Source: Chitinophaga agrisoli (GTDB lineage: Bacteria > Bacteroidota > Bacteroidia > Chitinophagales > Chitinophagaceae). Taken from it: DNA of 64,000 nt. Of this stretch, positions 10,801 through 17,718 are shown piece after piece (within the stretch, counting starts at the first letter, position 1; each line of letters starts with the position of its first letter). A program made the position numbers and the translations under genes. The notes under the pieces are model-generated. The model saw only the letters and a list, made by a program, of their open reading frames with translations. It made no database searches and had not been told where the DNA came from. The stretch spans positions 3,414,423-3,478,422 of the forward strand of contig NZ_VUOC01000004.1 of assembly GCF_008386695.1 (NCBI RefSeq), read 5' to 3'.

Positions 10801-11228
10801 TTGTGCACGCCGGGCGGATGGTTATCAAAATAGGCGCCTACCAGCTGGCCGTACCAGCCCCAGTCGTATTCAGTGTCCGTAGCGGAATGTATACCTACAA
10901 AACCGCCGCCGGCCTGGATATACCTTTCAAAATCTGCCTCCTGGTAGTTGTTAAGCACATCGCCGGTGGTGTTCAGGAAGATCACCGCGGAGTATTGCTG
11001 CAGGGAGTCTTCGTTGAACTTATCGGCATTTACGGTGGTATCCACTTCGAAGCCATTATCTTCTCCCAGTTTGGTGATGGCTTTTATACCTGCGGGTATA
11101 GAGGAGTGGTGGAAACCCGCTGTTTTTGTAAACACCAGTACTTTGGGTTTACCGGGCCGGGTTTTATGACAGCCGGTAATGAGGACGCCCAGGCCCAGCA
11201 TTACCGTGATAGCGAATATATATCTCAT
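7812..11228 (-). CDS. ThuA - PQQ/sorbosone dehydrogenase-like - PKD - cytochrome c fusion lipoprotein
   Basis: An 1138-residue secreted lipoprotein (lipobox LITGC, Cys20). Domains in order: ThuA-like (about 28-242); glucose/sorbosone dehydrogenase-type six-bladed propeller (about 268-700; FFEPTEMAVLPDLSILVVQR, EEGLLGITADPDF, HTGGSLTFDGSGLLYLSTGD, VMGTRNPYRI); PKD beta-sandwich (about 707-792; DPDGDQLKYLWFFGNGD); class I cytochrome c (about 862-950; haem motif CKTCH at 877-881, likely axial Met926); and a C-terminal CBM6-like beta-sandwich (about 975-1138). Sugar dehydrogenases of this fold use PQQ and pass electrons to a c-type cytochrome; here both are in one chain. It starts 15 bp after the single-domain ThuA gene and ends the operon. 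Whether PQQ is really bound cannot be seen; some relatives bind only calcium or sugar. Confidence 0.93.
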   Translation of the reverse strand: MRYIFAITVMLGLGVLITGCHKTRPGKPKVLVFTKTAGFHHSSIPAGIKAITKLGEDNGFEVDTTVNADKFNEDSLQQYSAVIFLNTTGDVLNNYQEADFERYIQAGGGFVGIHSATDTEYDWGWYGQLVGAYFDNHPPGVHKATLTVKDKTFAATKDLPEKWEHTDEWYNFKKLNKTTHVLITVDEKTYQGGTMGDHPISWYHDFDGGRAFYTELGHTDESYTEATYLKHILGGIQYAIGGNRMLDYAKATTLRVPEEDRFTKTTLVAGEFFEPTEMAVLPDLSILVVQRRGEILYWDPATKKIFQAGALRVYHKTDVPNVNAEEGLLGITADPDFKNNHYVYMYYSPIDTSVNRLSRFKFENGVIDTASEKIILQLYSQRQICCHTGGSLTFDGSGLLYLSTGDNSTPFDEPGQQYTSKGYAPLDDRPGHMQYDDRRTGANSNDLRGKILRIKVSPDGSYTIPEGNLFKPGTPKTRPEVYVMGTRNPYRISVDKKTGYLYWGEVGPDANNDDPNRGPRGYDEVNQAKKAGNFGYPMFVGNNYPYRLYDYGTGESGPAFNPEKPVNNSRNNTGIKDLPPAQPAFIWYPYAKSPDFPQVGSGGRNAMAGPIYHSEYYPKETRFPDYYNDKLFIYDWIRGWIKAVTMNPDGSFSKMEPFMEHTKLNAPIDMEMGPDGRMYILEYGNGWFSKNADAALSRIDFNGGNRPPKAVLSVNKLTGGLPFKVKLSAKKSVDPDGDQLKYLWFFGNGDKKESTEPEIEYTYTTAGEYPVAVEVTDDKGASTRTSTTSLYAGNETPEVKIDITGNKMFYFPGKLVHYTVTVNDREDGTTADGKLDASNIFVKAEYVEGRDKAALPQGHQVITGAIAGKNIMEAGDCKTCHKLDEKSIGPSFKQVAEKYKNDPAAPDYLANKIIKGGGGVWGETAMSAHPTLSNSEAHQIVEYVMSQASDAKRPQSLPLNNAIEPTVGNPLKDKGVFYLMASYTDKGGPGIKPITGSAAVELFNSKLQAGDYDKADGVSTYTDDGKKFLIPAANTTGWAAYQNLDLTEVSGIEISYGEQQAPQYGYTVEALLDGLQGTSLGTVTIGPGGKITPERNTALISFTPVSDGKQHTLYFRIKAADPNEKTPLGIESWQLTTK

Positions 11229-11243
11229 TTCTTAAGTTGATGC

Positions 11244-11984
11244 TTATGCTTTCTTTTTTCCGTGACCGGTACCCATTGCATAGCGGATACCGCCCAGTAC
11301 ATGTTTTAAATACAGGGGATCTGCATAGGATTCTTTGGTATGGCCCATCTCTGTATAAAAGGCGCGGCCGCCGTCAAAATCATGATACCAGCACATAGGA
11401 TGGTTATCCCCGTTCTTTCCTCCCTCGTAGGAGGTTTCATCTATCTTAATGAGCACGTGCACGTCCGGATTCAGGTCCTTAAAGTTATACCATTCATCCT
11501 TACGTACCCACTTTTCCGGCAGGTGCGCCGTAGCGGCGTTTTTGCGGTCCACTACCAGTAAGGTAGCCTCCTGCTGTTTGGGATGGCTGAGGAACCAGGC
11601 GCCTACCAGTTTGTTATACCAGGGCCAGTCATACTCCGTATCCGTGGCGGCATGGATGCCCATAAAGCCGCCACCGTTGCGGATATAACCTTCCATGGCA
11701 GTTTGCTGCGCATCATCCAGCACATTGCCGGTGGTACAGAGGAACATAATGGCGGCGTATTGTTTCAGGTTATCCGGCGTAAATACGCTGGCGTCTTCCG
11801 TGGTATCTACTTCAAAACCGTTCTCGCTGCCCAGCTTTATCATCGCCAGCTTGCCAACGGGGATACAGTCGTGGCGGAAACCCATGGTCTTTGAAAATAC
11901 CAGCAATTTAGGCTTTGGCTTTGCATCTGCGGATAGTAACGCCCCGATCAGCAGCAGGAAGAGGGCCCATGTTTTTGTGCTCAT
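11244..11984 (-). CDS. Secreted ThuA domain-containing protein
   Basis: A 246-residue protein made of a signal peptide (cleavage near SADA-K) and one ThuA domain, a class I glutamine amidotransferase-like fold named after a Sinorhizobium trehalose/sucrose-utilisation gene and often linked to 3-keto-sugar metabolism. Matching landmarks: KPKLLVFSKTMGFRHDCIP, GFEVDTTEDASVF, GGGFMGIHAATDTEYDWPW, DEWYNFKDLNPDVHVL, HPMCWYHDFDGGRAFYTEMG. The same landmarks recur in the same order in the first 240 residues of the fusion protein encoded 15 bp downstream, so the two look like an in-operon duplication. The exact reaction of ThuA proteins is not settled. Conserved His and Asp residues in GIHAATDTEYDW and the WYHDFDGG loop suggest a real ligand site. 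Confidence 0.92.
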   Translation of the reverse strand: MSTKTWALFLLLIGALLSADAKPKPKLLVFSKTMGFRHDCIPVGKLAMIKLGSENGFEVDTTEDASVFTPDNLKQYAAIMFLCTTGNVLDDAQQTAMEGYIRNGGGFMGIHAATDTEYDWPWYNKLVGAWFLSHPKQQEATLLVVDRKNAATAHLPEKWVRKDEWYNFKDLNPDVHVLIKIDETSYEGGKNGDNHPMCWYHDFDGGRAFYTEMGHTKESYADPLYLKHVLGGIRYAMGTGHGKKKA

Positions 11985-12028
11985 AAAGTTATAGTTACGT
12001 TACGTGGAAGAATAAGATACTATTTGGG

Positions 12029-12074
12029 AAATGATCAATTACGGATGTACATCGTTGTCCGTAATTGACCATTT
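12029..12074. promoter_or_regulatory. Intercistronic stem-loop between DUF1080 and ThuA genes
   Basis: The 17-bp arms 12029-12045 and 12058-12074 are complementary at 16 of 17 positions (core TCAATTACGGA/TCCGTAATTGA) around a 12-nt loop. There is no T tract on the minus side, so it looks more like an mRNA-processing or stability hairpin than a terminator. Confidence 0.5.
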
Positions 12075-12084
12075 GTAATTACTA

Positions 12085-12804
12085 CTATAATACGTGTATT
12101 TTAACATCCCTGTACCATACCTGGTGGCCATGGTCCTGCAGGGCGATATGACCTTTTGCGTATTGTGCAAAGCCGGGCCATGTTTTGAACTTGCTGTGCG
12201 CCAGCATGTCCTTCCACTCATCGGAGCCTATCACTACAGAGGCGGTTTCCACGCCGTTGAGCCACAGGGTCACTTTGCCATCTTTCTTCAGTATTTTGGC
12301 CTGGTTCCACTCTCCTACCGGTTTAGCGGGATTCTGGGGGGCTTTCTTCAGGTCATACAGATCGCCGGAATTATGTTTGGTGATCTTGCCATCCGGGTGT
12401 TTGGCATCGTCCAGCACCTGCATTTCCGGGCCGGTGAGGTAGGTTTGTTTGAACTGGGGATCTTCGTGTACGCTGAAGATGATACCGCTGTTACCGCCTT
12501 CGGATATTTTCCACTGCACGGACAGTTCGAAGTTCTCATATTCATCGTTGGTCACCAGGTCGCCATGAGGCGCGCCGGCGCTTTTCTGCACGGCGGGGTC
12601 CAGTTCCAGTGCGCCGTCCGTTACTTTCCAGGCGGGGCTTACATCTTTTTGCAGGTAGGTATGCCAGCCGGTGGTAGTTTTACCATCAAACAGCAGTTTC
12701 CATCCTTCCTTCTTTTCTTTGGAAGTGAGTGTGTTCACTTTCTGTGCCGTTGCAGACGTAGCGATCAATGCGCCCATTAACAGGGCGGAGCTGAATAGTT
12801 TCAT
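12085..12804 (-). CDS. DUF1080 / 3-keto-disaccharide hydrolase family protein, secreted
   Basis: A 239-residue protein from the ATG at 12804, which gives a signal peptide (MKLFSSALLMGALIATSATAQ); the frame is open about 280 bp further upstream but without recognisable coding content. The rest is one DUF1080 (3-keto-disaccharide hydrolase) jelly-roll: GWKLLFDGKTTTGWHTY, NDEYENFELSVQWKISEGG, NSGIIFSVHEDP, GPEMQVLDD, GEWNQAKILKKDGKVTLWLN, GHIALQDHGHQVWYRDVKI. The family cleaves 3-keto-glucosides, including disaccharides oxidised at C3, by hydrolysis or elimination. Together with the Gfo/Idh oxidoreductase and TIM-barrel protein of the same strand it forms the core of a 3-keto-glycoside route. 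The 319 bp between it and the cytochrome gene show no gene or clear promoter. Confidence 0.93.
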   Translation of the reverse strand: MKLFSSALLMGALIATSATAQKVNTLTSKEKKEGWKLLFDGKTTTGWHTYLQKDVSPAWKVTDGALELDPAVQKSAGAPHGDLVTNDEYENFELSVQWKISEGGNSGIIFSVHEDPQFKQTYLTGPEMQVLDDAKHPDGKITKHNSGDLYDLKKAPQNPAKPVGEWNQAKILKKDGKVTLWLNGVETASVVIGSDEWKDMLAHSKFKTWPGFAQYAKGHIALQDHGHQVWYRDVKIHVL

Positions 12805-13123
12805 ATTAAAGTTCCTGATTTTACTGAGTGGGTGGATGGTGCGCCGTATGAAGAGCGTACTATTGAACGATTGTTCCATAACTGAGTACCTTTTATTCAT
12901 TTTAGCAGCCGTAAAGTATATAAGAATAATTGCTTTTCCGTATTGTTTTTTATGAGCGGAGGCGCCCATATTCATCTGCTGTAGCGTATCTGCTCTGTTA
13001 CCGGCATGACAATACTTTACGTACCGTTTGACCGGCCGCATGGTTTCCGTAGTTATGAATATTGAGGCAGGAAGCAGGATCACCGGGTATGATGACCCTG
13101 CCCTGAGATGGTTATGTCTTTGG

Positions 13124-13543
13124 CTATTTCAATGACAGGATGTATGTCACCATTTCCTTAGCGTCTTCTTTAGCCAGGGAAGGGTGAGGCAACATGGCTA
13201 CATCGCCCCAGTTGCCGCTGCCGCCGTTGATCACTTTATCAGCCAGTTTGTCGATGGTTGCTTCATCGGCAGTGTATTTAGCGGCTACGTCTTTATAGGC
13301 AGGGCCTACGAGTTTCACATCTTCTTTATGACAGGTTTTGCAATCCTGGTCATCGATAAGTGTTTTGCCTTTTGCAACGGGTGCATTAGCGCCCGGAGAT
13401 ACCATAGAAGTATCTACTGCTGCTCCTTCCGTACCGGATGTGCTATTGTTGGCCTGCTGTTCACTGTTACTGTTTTGTCCTCCGCCGCAGGCAGCAAAGA
13501 ATAAGGCACTCAATACGAACGGCGCCAAAAATCGCTTTCTCAT
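13124..13543 (-). CDS. Class I cytochrome c lipoprotein
   Basis: A 139-residue lipoprotein (lipobox FFAAC, Cys19), a low-complexity Asn/Ser/Gly linker (about 20-60), then one cytochrome c domain. The haem motif is CKTCH (Cys68, Cys71, His72) and the likely sixth ligand is Met117 in VAMLPHP. The domain closely resembles the cytochrome c domain inside the 1138-residue fusion of the same cluster (shared CKTCHK, INGG/IKGG, W-G and HP spacing), so the two are paralogues. It would sit in the periplasm on a lipid anchor and take electrons from the sugar dehydrogenase domain towards the respiratory chain; that partnership is inferred from context. The CXXCH motif and lipobox are seen directly. Confidence 0.93.
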   Translation of the reverse strand: MRKRFLAPFVLSALFFAACGGGQNSNSEQQANNSTSGTEGAAVDTSMVSPGANAPVAKGKTLIDDQDCKTCHKEDVKLVGPAYKDVAAKYTADEATIDKLADKVINGGSGNWGDVAMLPHPSLAKEDAKEMVTYILSLK

Positions 13544-13567
13544 GTTTGATCGTTGATAGTTTAAAAA

Positions 13568-13742
13568 ATTAGCAATTAGCTGTTAGTTGTTAGCTATTAG
13601 CCATCGTACTATGTTTAAGGCTAATAACTAACGGCTATTATGTGTTAGTTGTTAGCACCCCCGTTGTTGAAATGTAACTGTTAACCATTACCTGCCGTCT
13701 AATACTAAACGTTAACAGCTAATGGCTAATGGCTAACAGCTA
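13568..13742. repeat. Clustered GTTAGC/GCTAAC intergenic repeats
   Basis: The 204-bp gap between the cytochrome c and TIM-barrel genes is almost entirely made of short degenerate units of the TTAGCTGTTAG and GCTAATGGCTAAC types, in three blocks (13568-13602, 13619-13657, 13711-13742). Left and right blocks are largely inverted copies, so RNA or DNA from here could fold into a long imperfect hairpin. A related block is at 14832-14861. No coding sense in any frame. Confidence 0.75.
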
Positions 13743-13747
13743 TCTGA

Positions 13748-14800
13748 CTATATTCCTAAGATCTTTTTATTAAGCGCTTCATCTGCGCCTCTTCCTGCAA
13801 AATCGTCAAAGGCCTTTTCCGTTACGCGTATGATATGTTCGCTGATGAAAGGCGCGCCTTCGCGGGCGCCGTCTTCCGGGTGTTTAAGGGCGCATTCCCA
13901 TTCCATAACAGCCCATCCATCGTAATCATACTGCGTTAATTTACTGAAAACCCCTTTAAAATCCACCTGGCCATCTCCCAGGGAGCGGAACCTGCCGGGG
14001 CGGTCCACCCAACCCTGGTAACCGCCGTATACGCCGGAACGGCCGGTAGGATTGAATTCAGCATCCTTCACATGGAACATTTTGATCTTCTCGTGATAGA
14101 TGTCAATATACTCCAGATAATCCAAACATTGCAATACAAAATGGCTGGGATCGTACAGCAGGCAGGCCCGGCTGTGGTTTCCGGTTGCTTCCAGGAAGCG
14201 CTCGTAGGTAACGCCGTCATGCAGGTCCTCGCCCGGGTGGATCTCATAACAAAGATCGACACCGTTGGCATCAAACTCATTTAAAATAGGCAGCCAGCGT
14301 TTTGCCAGTTCTTTGAAACCTGTTTCCACCAGGCCGGCGGGGCGCTGGGGCCAGGGGTATACGGTATGCCACAGCAGGGCGCCGCTAAAAGTAGCATGGG
14401 CGTTCAGACCCAGGTTACGGCTGGCTTTGGCGGCATATTTCAACTGGTTTACGGCCCATTCTGTACGGGCGGCGGCATTACCACGGTGCTGTTCCGGCGC
14501 AAAACCGTCAAACAGCTCATTATAGGCCGGATGCACGGCTACCAGCTGGCCCTGCAAATGGGTGCTGAGCTCAGTGATCTCCAGGCCGGCGGCGTTTACG
14601 ACGCCTTTTATCTCATCTGCATAGGTCTGGCTTTCTGCCGCCTTCTGCAGGTCTATGAAGCTGCTTACCCAGGTAGGGATCTGTACCCCTTTAAAACCCA
14701 GGCCGGCGGCCCACTCGCAAATGCTTTTCAAACTATTAAAAGGCGCTGCATCGCCTGCAAACTGCGCCAGGAATATACCGGGACCTTTTATTGTTTTCAT
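13748..14800 (-). CDS. Sugar phosphate isomerase/epimerase-like TIM-barrel protein
   Basis: A 350-residue cytoplasmic protein of the xylose isomerase-like TIM-barrel superfamily (AP endonuclease 2 fold). Landmarks: GFKGVQIPTW in strand 2, a His/Glu metal site suggested by CYEIHPGEDLHDGVTYERF, DPSHFVLQCLDYLEYID, MFHVKDAEFNPTG and WAVMEWECALKHPEDGA. These acidic and His residues at the barrel mouth would hold a divalent metal. In clusters with Gfo/Idh oxidoreductases and DUF1080 proteins this family acts on keto-sugars (epimerisation, isomerisation or cleavage); which one applies here cannot be told. It is third in the minus-strand gene order after the MFS and Gfo/Idh genes, with 81 bp to the latter. 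Confidence 0.9.
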   Translation of the reverse strand: MKTIKGPGIFLAQFAGDAAPFNSLKSICEWAAGLGFKGVQIPTWVSSFIDLQKAAESQTYADEIKGVVNAAGLEITELSTHLQGQLVAVHPAYNELFDGFAPEQHRGNAAARTEWAVNQLKYAAKASRNLGLNAHATFSGALLWHTVYPWPQRPAGLVETGFKELAKRWLPILNEFDANGVDLCYEIHPGEDLHDGVTYERFLEATGNHSRACLLYDPSHFVLQCLDYLEYIDIYHEKIKMFHVKDAEFNPTGRSGVYGGYQGWVDRPGRFRSLGDGQVDFKGVFSKLTQYDYDGWAVMEWECALKHPEDGAREGAPFISEHIIRVTEKAFDDFAGRGADEALNKKILGI

Positions 14801-14831
14801 AATATTAGTACGCTTGGTGTTGAAAAAAAGC

Positions 14832-14861
14832 GGTTAGTGGTTAGCTTTTAGCCGTTAGCTG
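14832..14861. repeat. Short GTTAG/TTAGC repeat block
   Basis: Four to five TTAG-type units (GGTTAGTGGTTAGC, TTTTAGCCGTTAGCTG) fill the gap between the TIM-barrel and Gfo/Idh genes. The block is of the same kind as 13568-13742. Confidence 0.6.
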
Positions 14862-14881
14862 TAGACAGCTGCCGGCGTTTG

Positions 14882-16048
14882 CTATATTTCAAATGCCGTC
14901 CACTTCTGATCGCTCTGGGAAGACTTCACCACGTTATCGATGAAGGCCATGCCACGAACGCCGTCGTCCACGCTGGGGAAATCCAGCGCTTCAGGAGCCG
15001 GTTGCTGGCCGTCCAGTTTCGCCATCAAAGTAAGGGCAAAATTGCGGTACAGATTGCCGAATGCTTCCAGGTAACCTTCCGGGTGACCACCAGGCGTACG
15101 GGTATTGTGCACAGCAAAGCTGCTTTGGATACCGCCGTAGTTGGCGCCTGCACGGTAGATCTGGGCCGGCTGGTCCAGCCATTTCACCAGCAGGGTGTTA
15201 GGCTCATGCTGCGCCCATTCCAAGCCGCCTTTTTCGCCGTATACTCTGATCTTCAGCGCATTCTCTTCACCGGCAGCTACCTGTGAGGCCTGCAGTACGC
15301 CTGCGGCGCCATTGTCAAAGCGCAGCAGCACACCGCCGTCATCATCCAGGGCGCGGCCCGGTACTAATATATTTAAGTCGGCGCACAGCTTTTCTATTTT
15401 AGCGCCACTAATGTATTCTGCCAGGTTTGCGGCGTGGGTGCCAATATCGCCCATGCAACCGCTTTTACCGGAGCGTTTAGGATCTGTTCTCCAGGCTGCC
15501 TGCGCATTGCCTTCTTTTTCAGACATACGGCTTAACCAGCCCTGCGGGTATTCTACCCACACCTTGCGGATCTTGCCAAAAGCGCCTTCTGCTACCATAC
15601 GGCGGGCCTGTTTTACCAGGGGATAGCCGGTATAGGTATGGGTGAGCAGCAGGGTAAGACCGGTTTGCTCTACTTTGGCTTTCAGTTGTTTGGCTTCGTC
15701 CAGCGTAAAGGTGATGGGCTTCTCTATCACTACGTTAAACCCTTTGTCCAGCGCCAGCATAGCCGGCTCAAAATGGGCAAAATTGGGGGTCACGATCGTT
15801 ACAAAGTCCAGTCTTTCGCTTTCCGGGCGGGCCGCTTCTTTCTCCAGCATGGTCTTAAAATCCGTGTAGATACGGTCCGGTTCCAGGAACAGCATCTTGC
15901 CGGAATCTACGGCTACTTCCGGGTTAACGCTTAATGCGCCCGCTTTCAGTTCAATCAGGCCGTCCATATTGGCGGCAATACGGTGGATGGCGCCGATGAA
16001 GGCATCCTTTCCGCCTCCGATCATTCCCATTCTTAGCTTACGGTTCAT
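14882..16048 (-). CDS. Gfo/Idh/MocA family oxidoreductase
   Basis: A 388-residue NAD(P)-dependent sugar oxidoreductase. The N-terminal Rossmann domain (about 1-125) has the glycine-rich GMIGGGKDAFIGAIHR loop and the family's EKP motif in VVIEKPITFTLDEA. The C-terminal substrate domain (about 130-370) has the catalytic-type motif GDIGTHAANLAEYISG and VYGEKGGLEW. There is no signal peptide or Tat motif, so it is cytoplasmic. In this gene context it is the best candidate to oxidise or reduce sugars at C3 (3-keto-glycoside chemistry). It starts 11 bp after the MFS stop codon, which implies translation from the same mRNA. Relatives also include inositol and galactose dehydrogenases, so the substrate is open. 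Confidence 0.94.
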   Translation of the reverse strand: MNRKLRMGMIGGGKDAFIGAIHRIAANMDGLIELKAGALSVNPEVAVDSGKMLFLEPDRIYTDFKTMLEKEAARPESERLDFVTIVTPNFAHFEPAMLALDKGFNVVIEKPITFTLDEAKQLKAKVEQTGLTLLLTHTYTGYPLVKQARRMVAEGAFGKIRKVWVEYPQGWLSRMSEKEGNAQAAWRTDPKRSGKSGCMGDIGTHAANLAEYISGAKIEKLCADLNILVPGRALDDDGGVLLRFDNGAAGVLQASQVAAGEENALKIRVYGEKGGLEWAQHEPNTLLVKWLDQPAQIYRAGANYGGIQSSFAVHNTRTPGGHPEGYLEAFGNLYRNFALTLMAKLDGQQPAPEALDFPSVDDGVRGMAFIDNVVKSSQSDQKWTAFEI

Positions 16049-16059
16049 AATTATTTGCT

Positions 16060-17334
16060 TTAAACTGTTTGCAACTGTTGTTTCTTTCTGCCCCTCATGT
16101 AGAAGAAAAGGCAGCCAAAGGCGGCTATCAGGATAATAGGGATGACGAGGGTAACCCTCAGTATTTCCGGACCGGCAACAGCCTGCGCCTGTAGAAAGGC
16201 GGTGGCTTCTGTGGTACCGGGGGCTGCGGAGCGGTAGGCGTCCAGGACGGCGTTGGCAGGCAGCTGAGAGGATATGATGCTATCATAAAAACCACCCATA
16301 AAGAACATGTATACAGATACGGCAAACATACCGGCGCCACCCATCAGGTTCATACCAAGCGCACCGGAGGCGGGGATATTCTCTGATACAAAACCCAGCA
16401 TAGTGGGCCAGAAATAAGTAACGCCCATACCAAATATAAAGGCGCCTACGAAGATCATATTACCCGTTACGGTAGACAGCATGTACAGGCCCAGGGCAGA
16501 CAGTATGGCAGAGATCAGCAACACGCCCACCGGGGAGATCTTGTGTACCACTGCGCCTGCCAGGCCCCTGCCGAATGTTTGCACACCGGCCGTTAATGCC
16601 AGTATCAGGATGGCGTTTTCCGTTACATTTTTTAACAGCACTTCTATCCACTGACCGGTAAACAATTCCGTAATGGCCGTACCGAACATGAGTACGAACA
16701 TCACCAGGAATAATGGTGTGAATACGGCGCGGTACATTTCCTCTGTAGAGGTACCGGAGGCCACCCTTTCTGTTACCGGGAAGCTGAGGTTCATGAACAG
16801 GTATCCATACAAAAGGGTAGGAATGATCATAGTGGCCACCTGTATCTGCCAGCTAAGACCCAGCCTGTTAAACAGGAACACCAGCAGGGTGCCCACTACG
16901 ATACCGCCGGGGAACCAGAGGTGGAAGTGGTTTAGCTTGGTGGTTTTGTTGGTAGGGAAAATAGTGGCTACCAGCGGGTTACAGGCCGCTTCTACCGTAC
17001 CGTTGGCCATACCAACAAACAGGGTAGAGATAAATAGTGACCAGAAACCATTCGCAAATACCGTGAGCACTATACCAAGCAGGTGCAGGAGAAAAGCGGC
17101 CAGCAGCAGGCGTTTCATACCGATAACATCTACGATGAAACCACCTATCACCACGGCCAGGGGAAAACCCCAGAAAGCGGTGCTGGCAATAATGCTTAAT
17201 TCCCTTACGCTTAAGTGAAATTCTACTCCGAGCTTGCCGAGTATACCGGCACGAATACCAAAGGAAAGTGATGTGACCAACAGGGCCAGACAACTGGCGA
17301 CAAAGAGTTTATTTGGCTGTATCCCTTTTTCCAT
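16060..17334 (-). CDS. MFS transporter (sugar-type)
   Basis: A 424-residue transporter with about 12 hydrophobic helices and a short basic C-terminus (YMRGRKKQQLQTV). Typical features are the first-helix region LFVASCLALLVTSLSFGIRA, a helix 2-3 loop of MFS type (GGFIVDVIGMKRLLLAAF) and VGMANGTVEAACNPLVATIF. The layout recalls FucP/GlcP-like sugar permeases, but the family is broad. As first gene of the minus-strand cluster it probably brings the sugar or keto-sugar across the inner membrane. Upstream are two direct copies of a TACGTGT(G/T) element at 17335-17350 and 17362-17377, a possible operator for the operon. Confidence 0.92.
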   Translation of the reverse strand: MEKGIQPNKLFVASCLALLVTSLSFGIRAGILGKLGVEFHLSVRELSIIASTAFWGFPLAVVIGGFIVDVIGMKRLLLAAFLLHLLGIVLTVFANGFWSLFISTLFVGMANGTVEAACNPLVATIFPTNKTTKLNHFHLWFPGGIVVGTLLVFLFNRLGLSWQIQVATMIIPTLLYGYLFMNLSFPVTERVASGTSTEEMYRAVFTPLFLVMFVLMFGTAITELFTGQWIEVLLKNVTENAILILALTAGVQTFGRGLAGAVVHKISPVGVLLISAILSALGLYMLSTVTGNMIFVGAFIFGMGVTYFWPTMLGFVSENIPASGALGMNLMGGAGMFAVSVYMFFMGGFYDSIISSQLPANAVLDAYRSAAPGTTEATAFLQAQAVAGPEILRVTLVIPIILIAAFGCLFFYMRGRKKQQLQTV

Positions 17335-17718
17335 AATACGTGTGAATTTTAGTTTAGTTTTAGTACGTGTTAAATTTATGGACTATAAAACCTTTAAATT
17401 TATAAAAACTTATTGCATATTTTTCATCTGGAACATTTTTCTTTGATTTTATTTGACGGGCGGAAACTGCGGCTATGATAACGGCGCTTGTCCCTAAATG
17501 ATCACTTCTTTAATAACCCTTAATTATTACATCCCTATCAGTAAATTATTCCTAATTTTACATTCCTTGTAAAACAGGGTGACGCTGACAGCTTGTCACT
17601 TATATTTTCCAAGCATATTATTTGTAATACATCCATTGCCAACTGTATCCATGCAACTGTTACTGTATGGTATGGAGATAAAAGGAACCCTTATTATTCG
17701 CATACATAATTTATTCGC
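17335..17718. promoter_or_regulatory. Divergent promoter region between MFS cluster and secA
   Basis: This 384-bp gap is AT-rich and without a gene. It contains two direct TACGTGT-plus-AATTT elements (17335-17350 and 17362-17377, 27 bp apart) close to the MFS start, and a perfect inverted repeat TGACA-GCT-TGTCA at 17586-17598 on the secA side. Both are candidate regulator sites; no -33/-7 pair is convincing. Confidence 0.45.

Noticed and set aside
12805-13083. 93-codon N-terminal extension of the DUF1080 protein
   Set aside because: The extension has no recognisable features, and the ATG at 12804 starts a perfect signal peptide.
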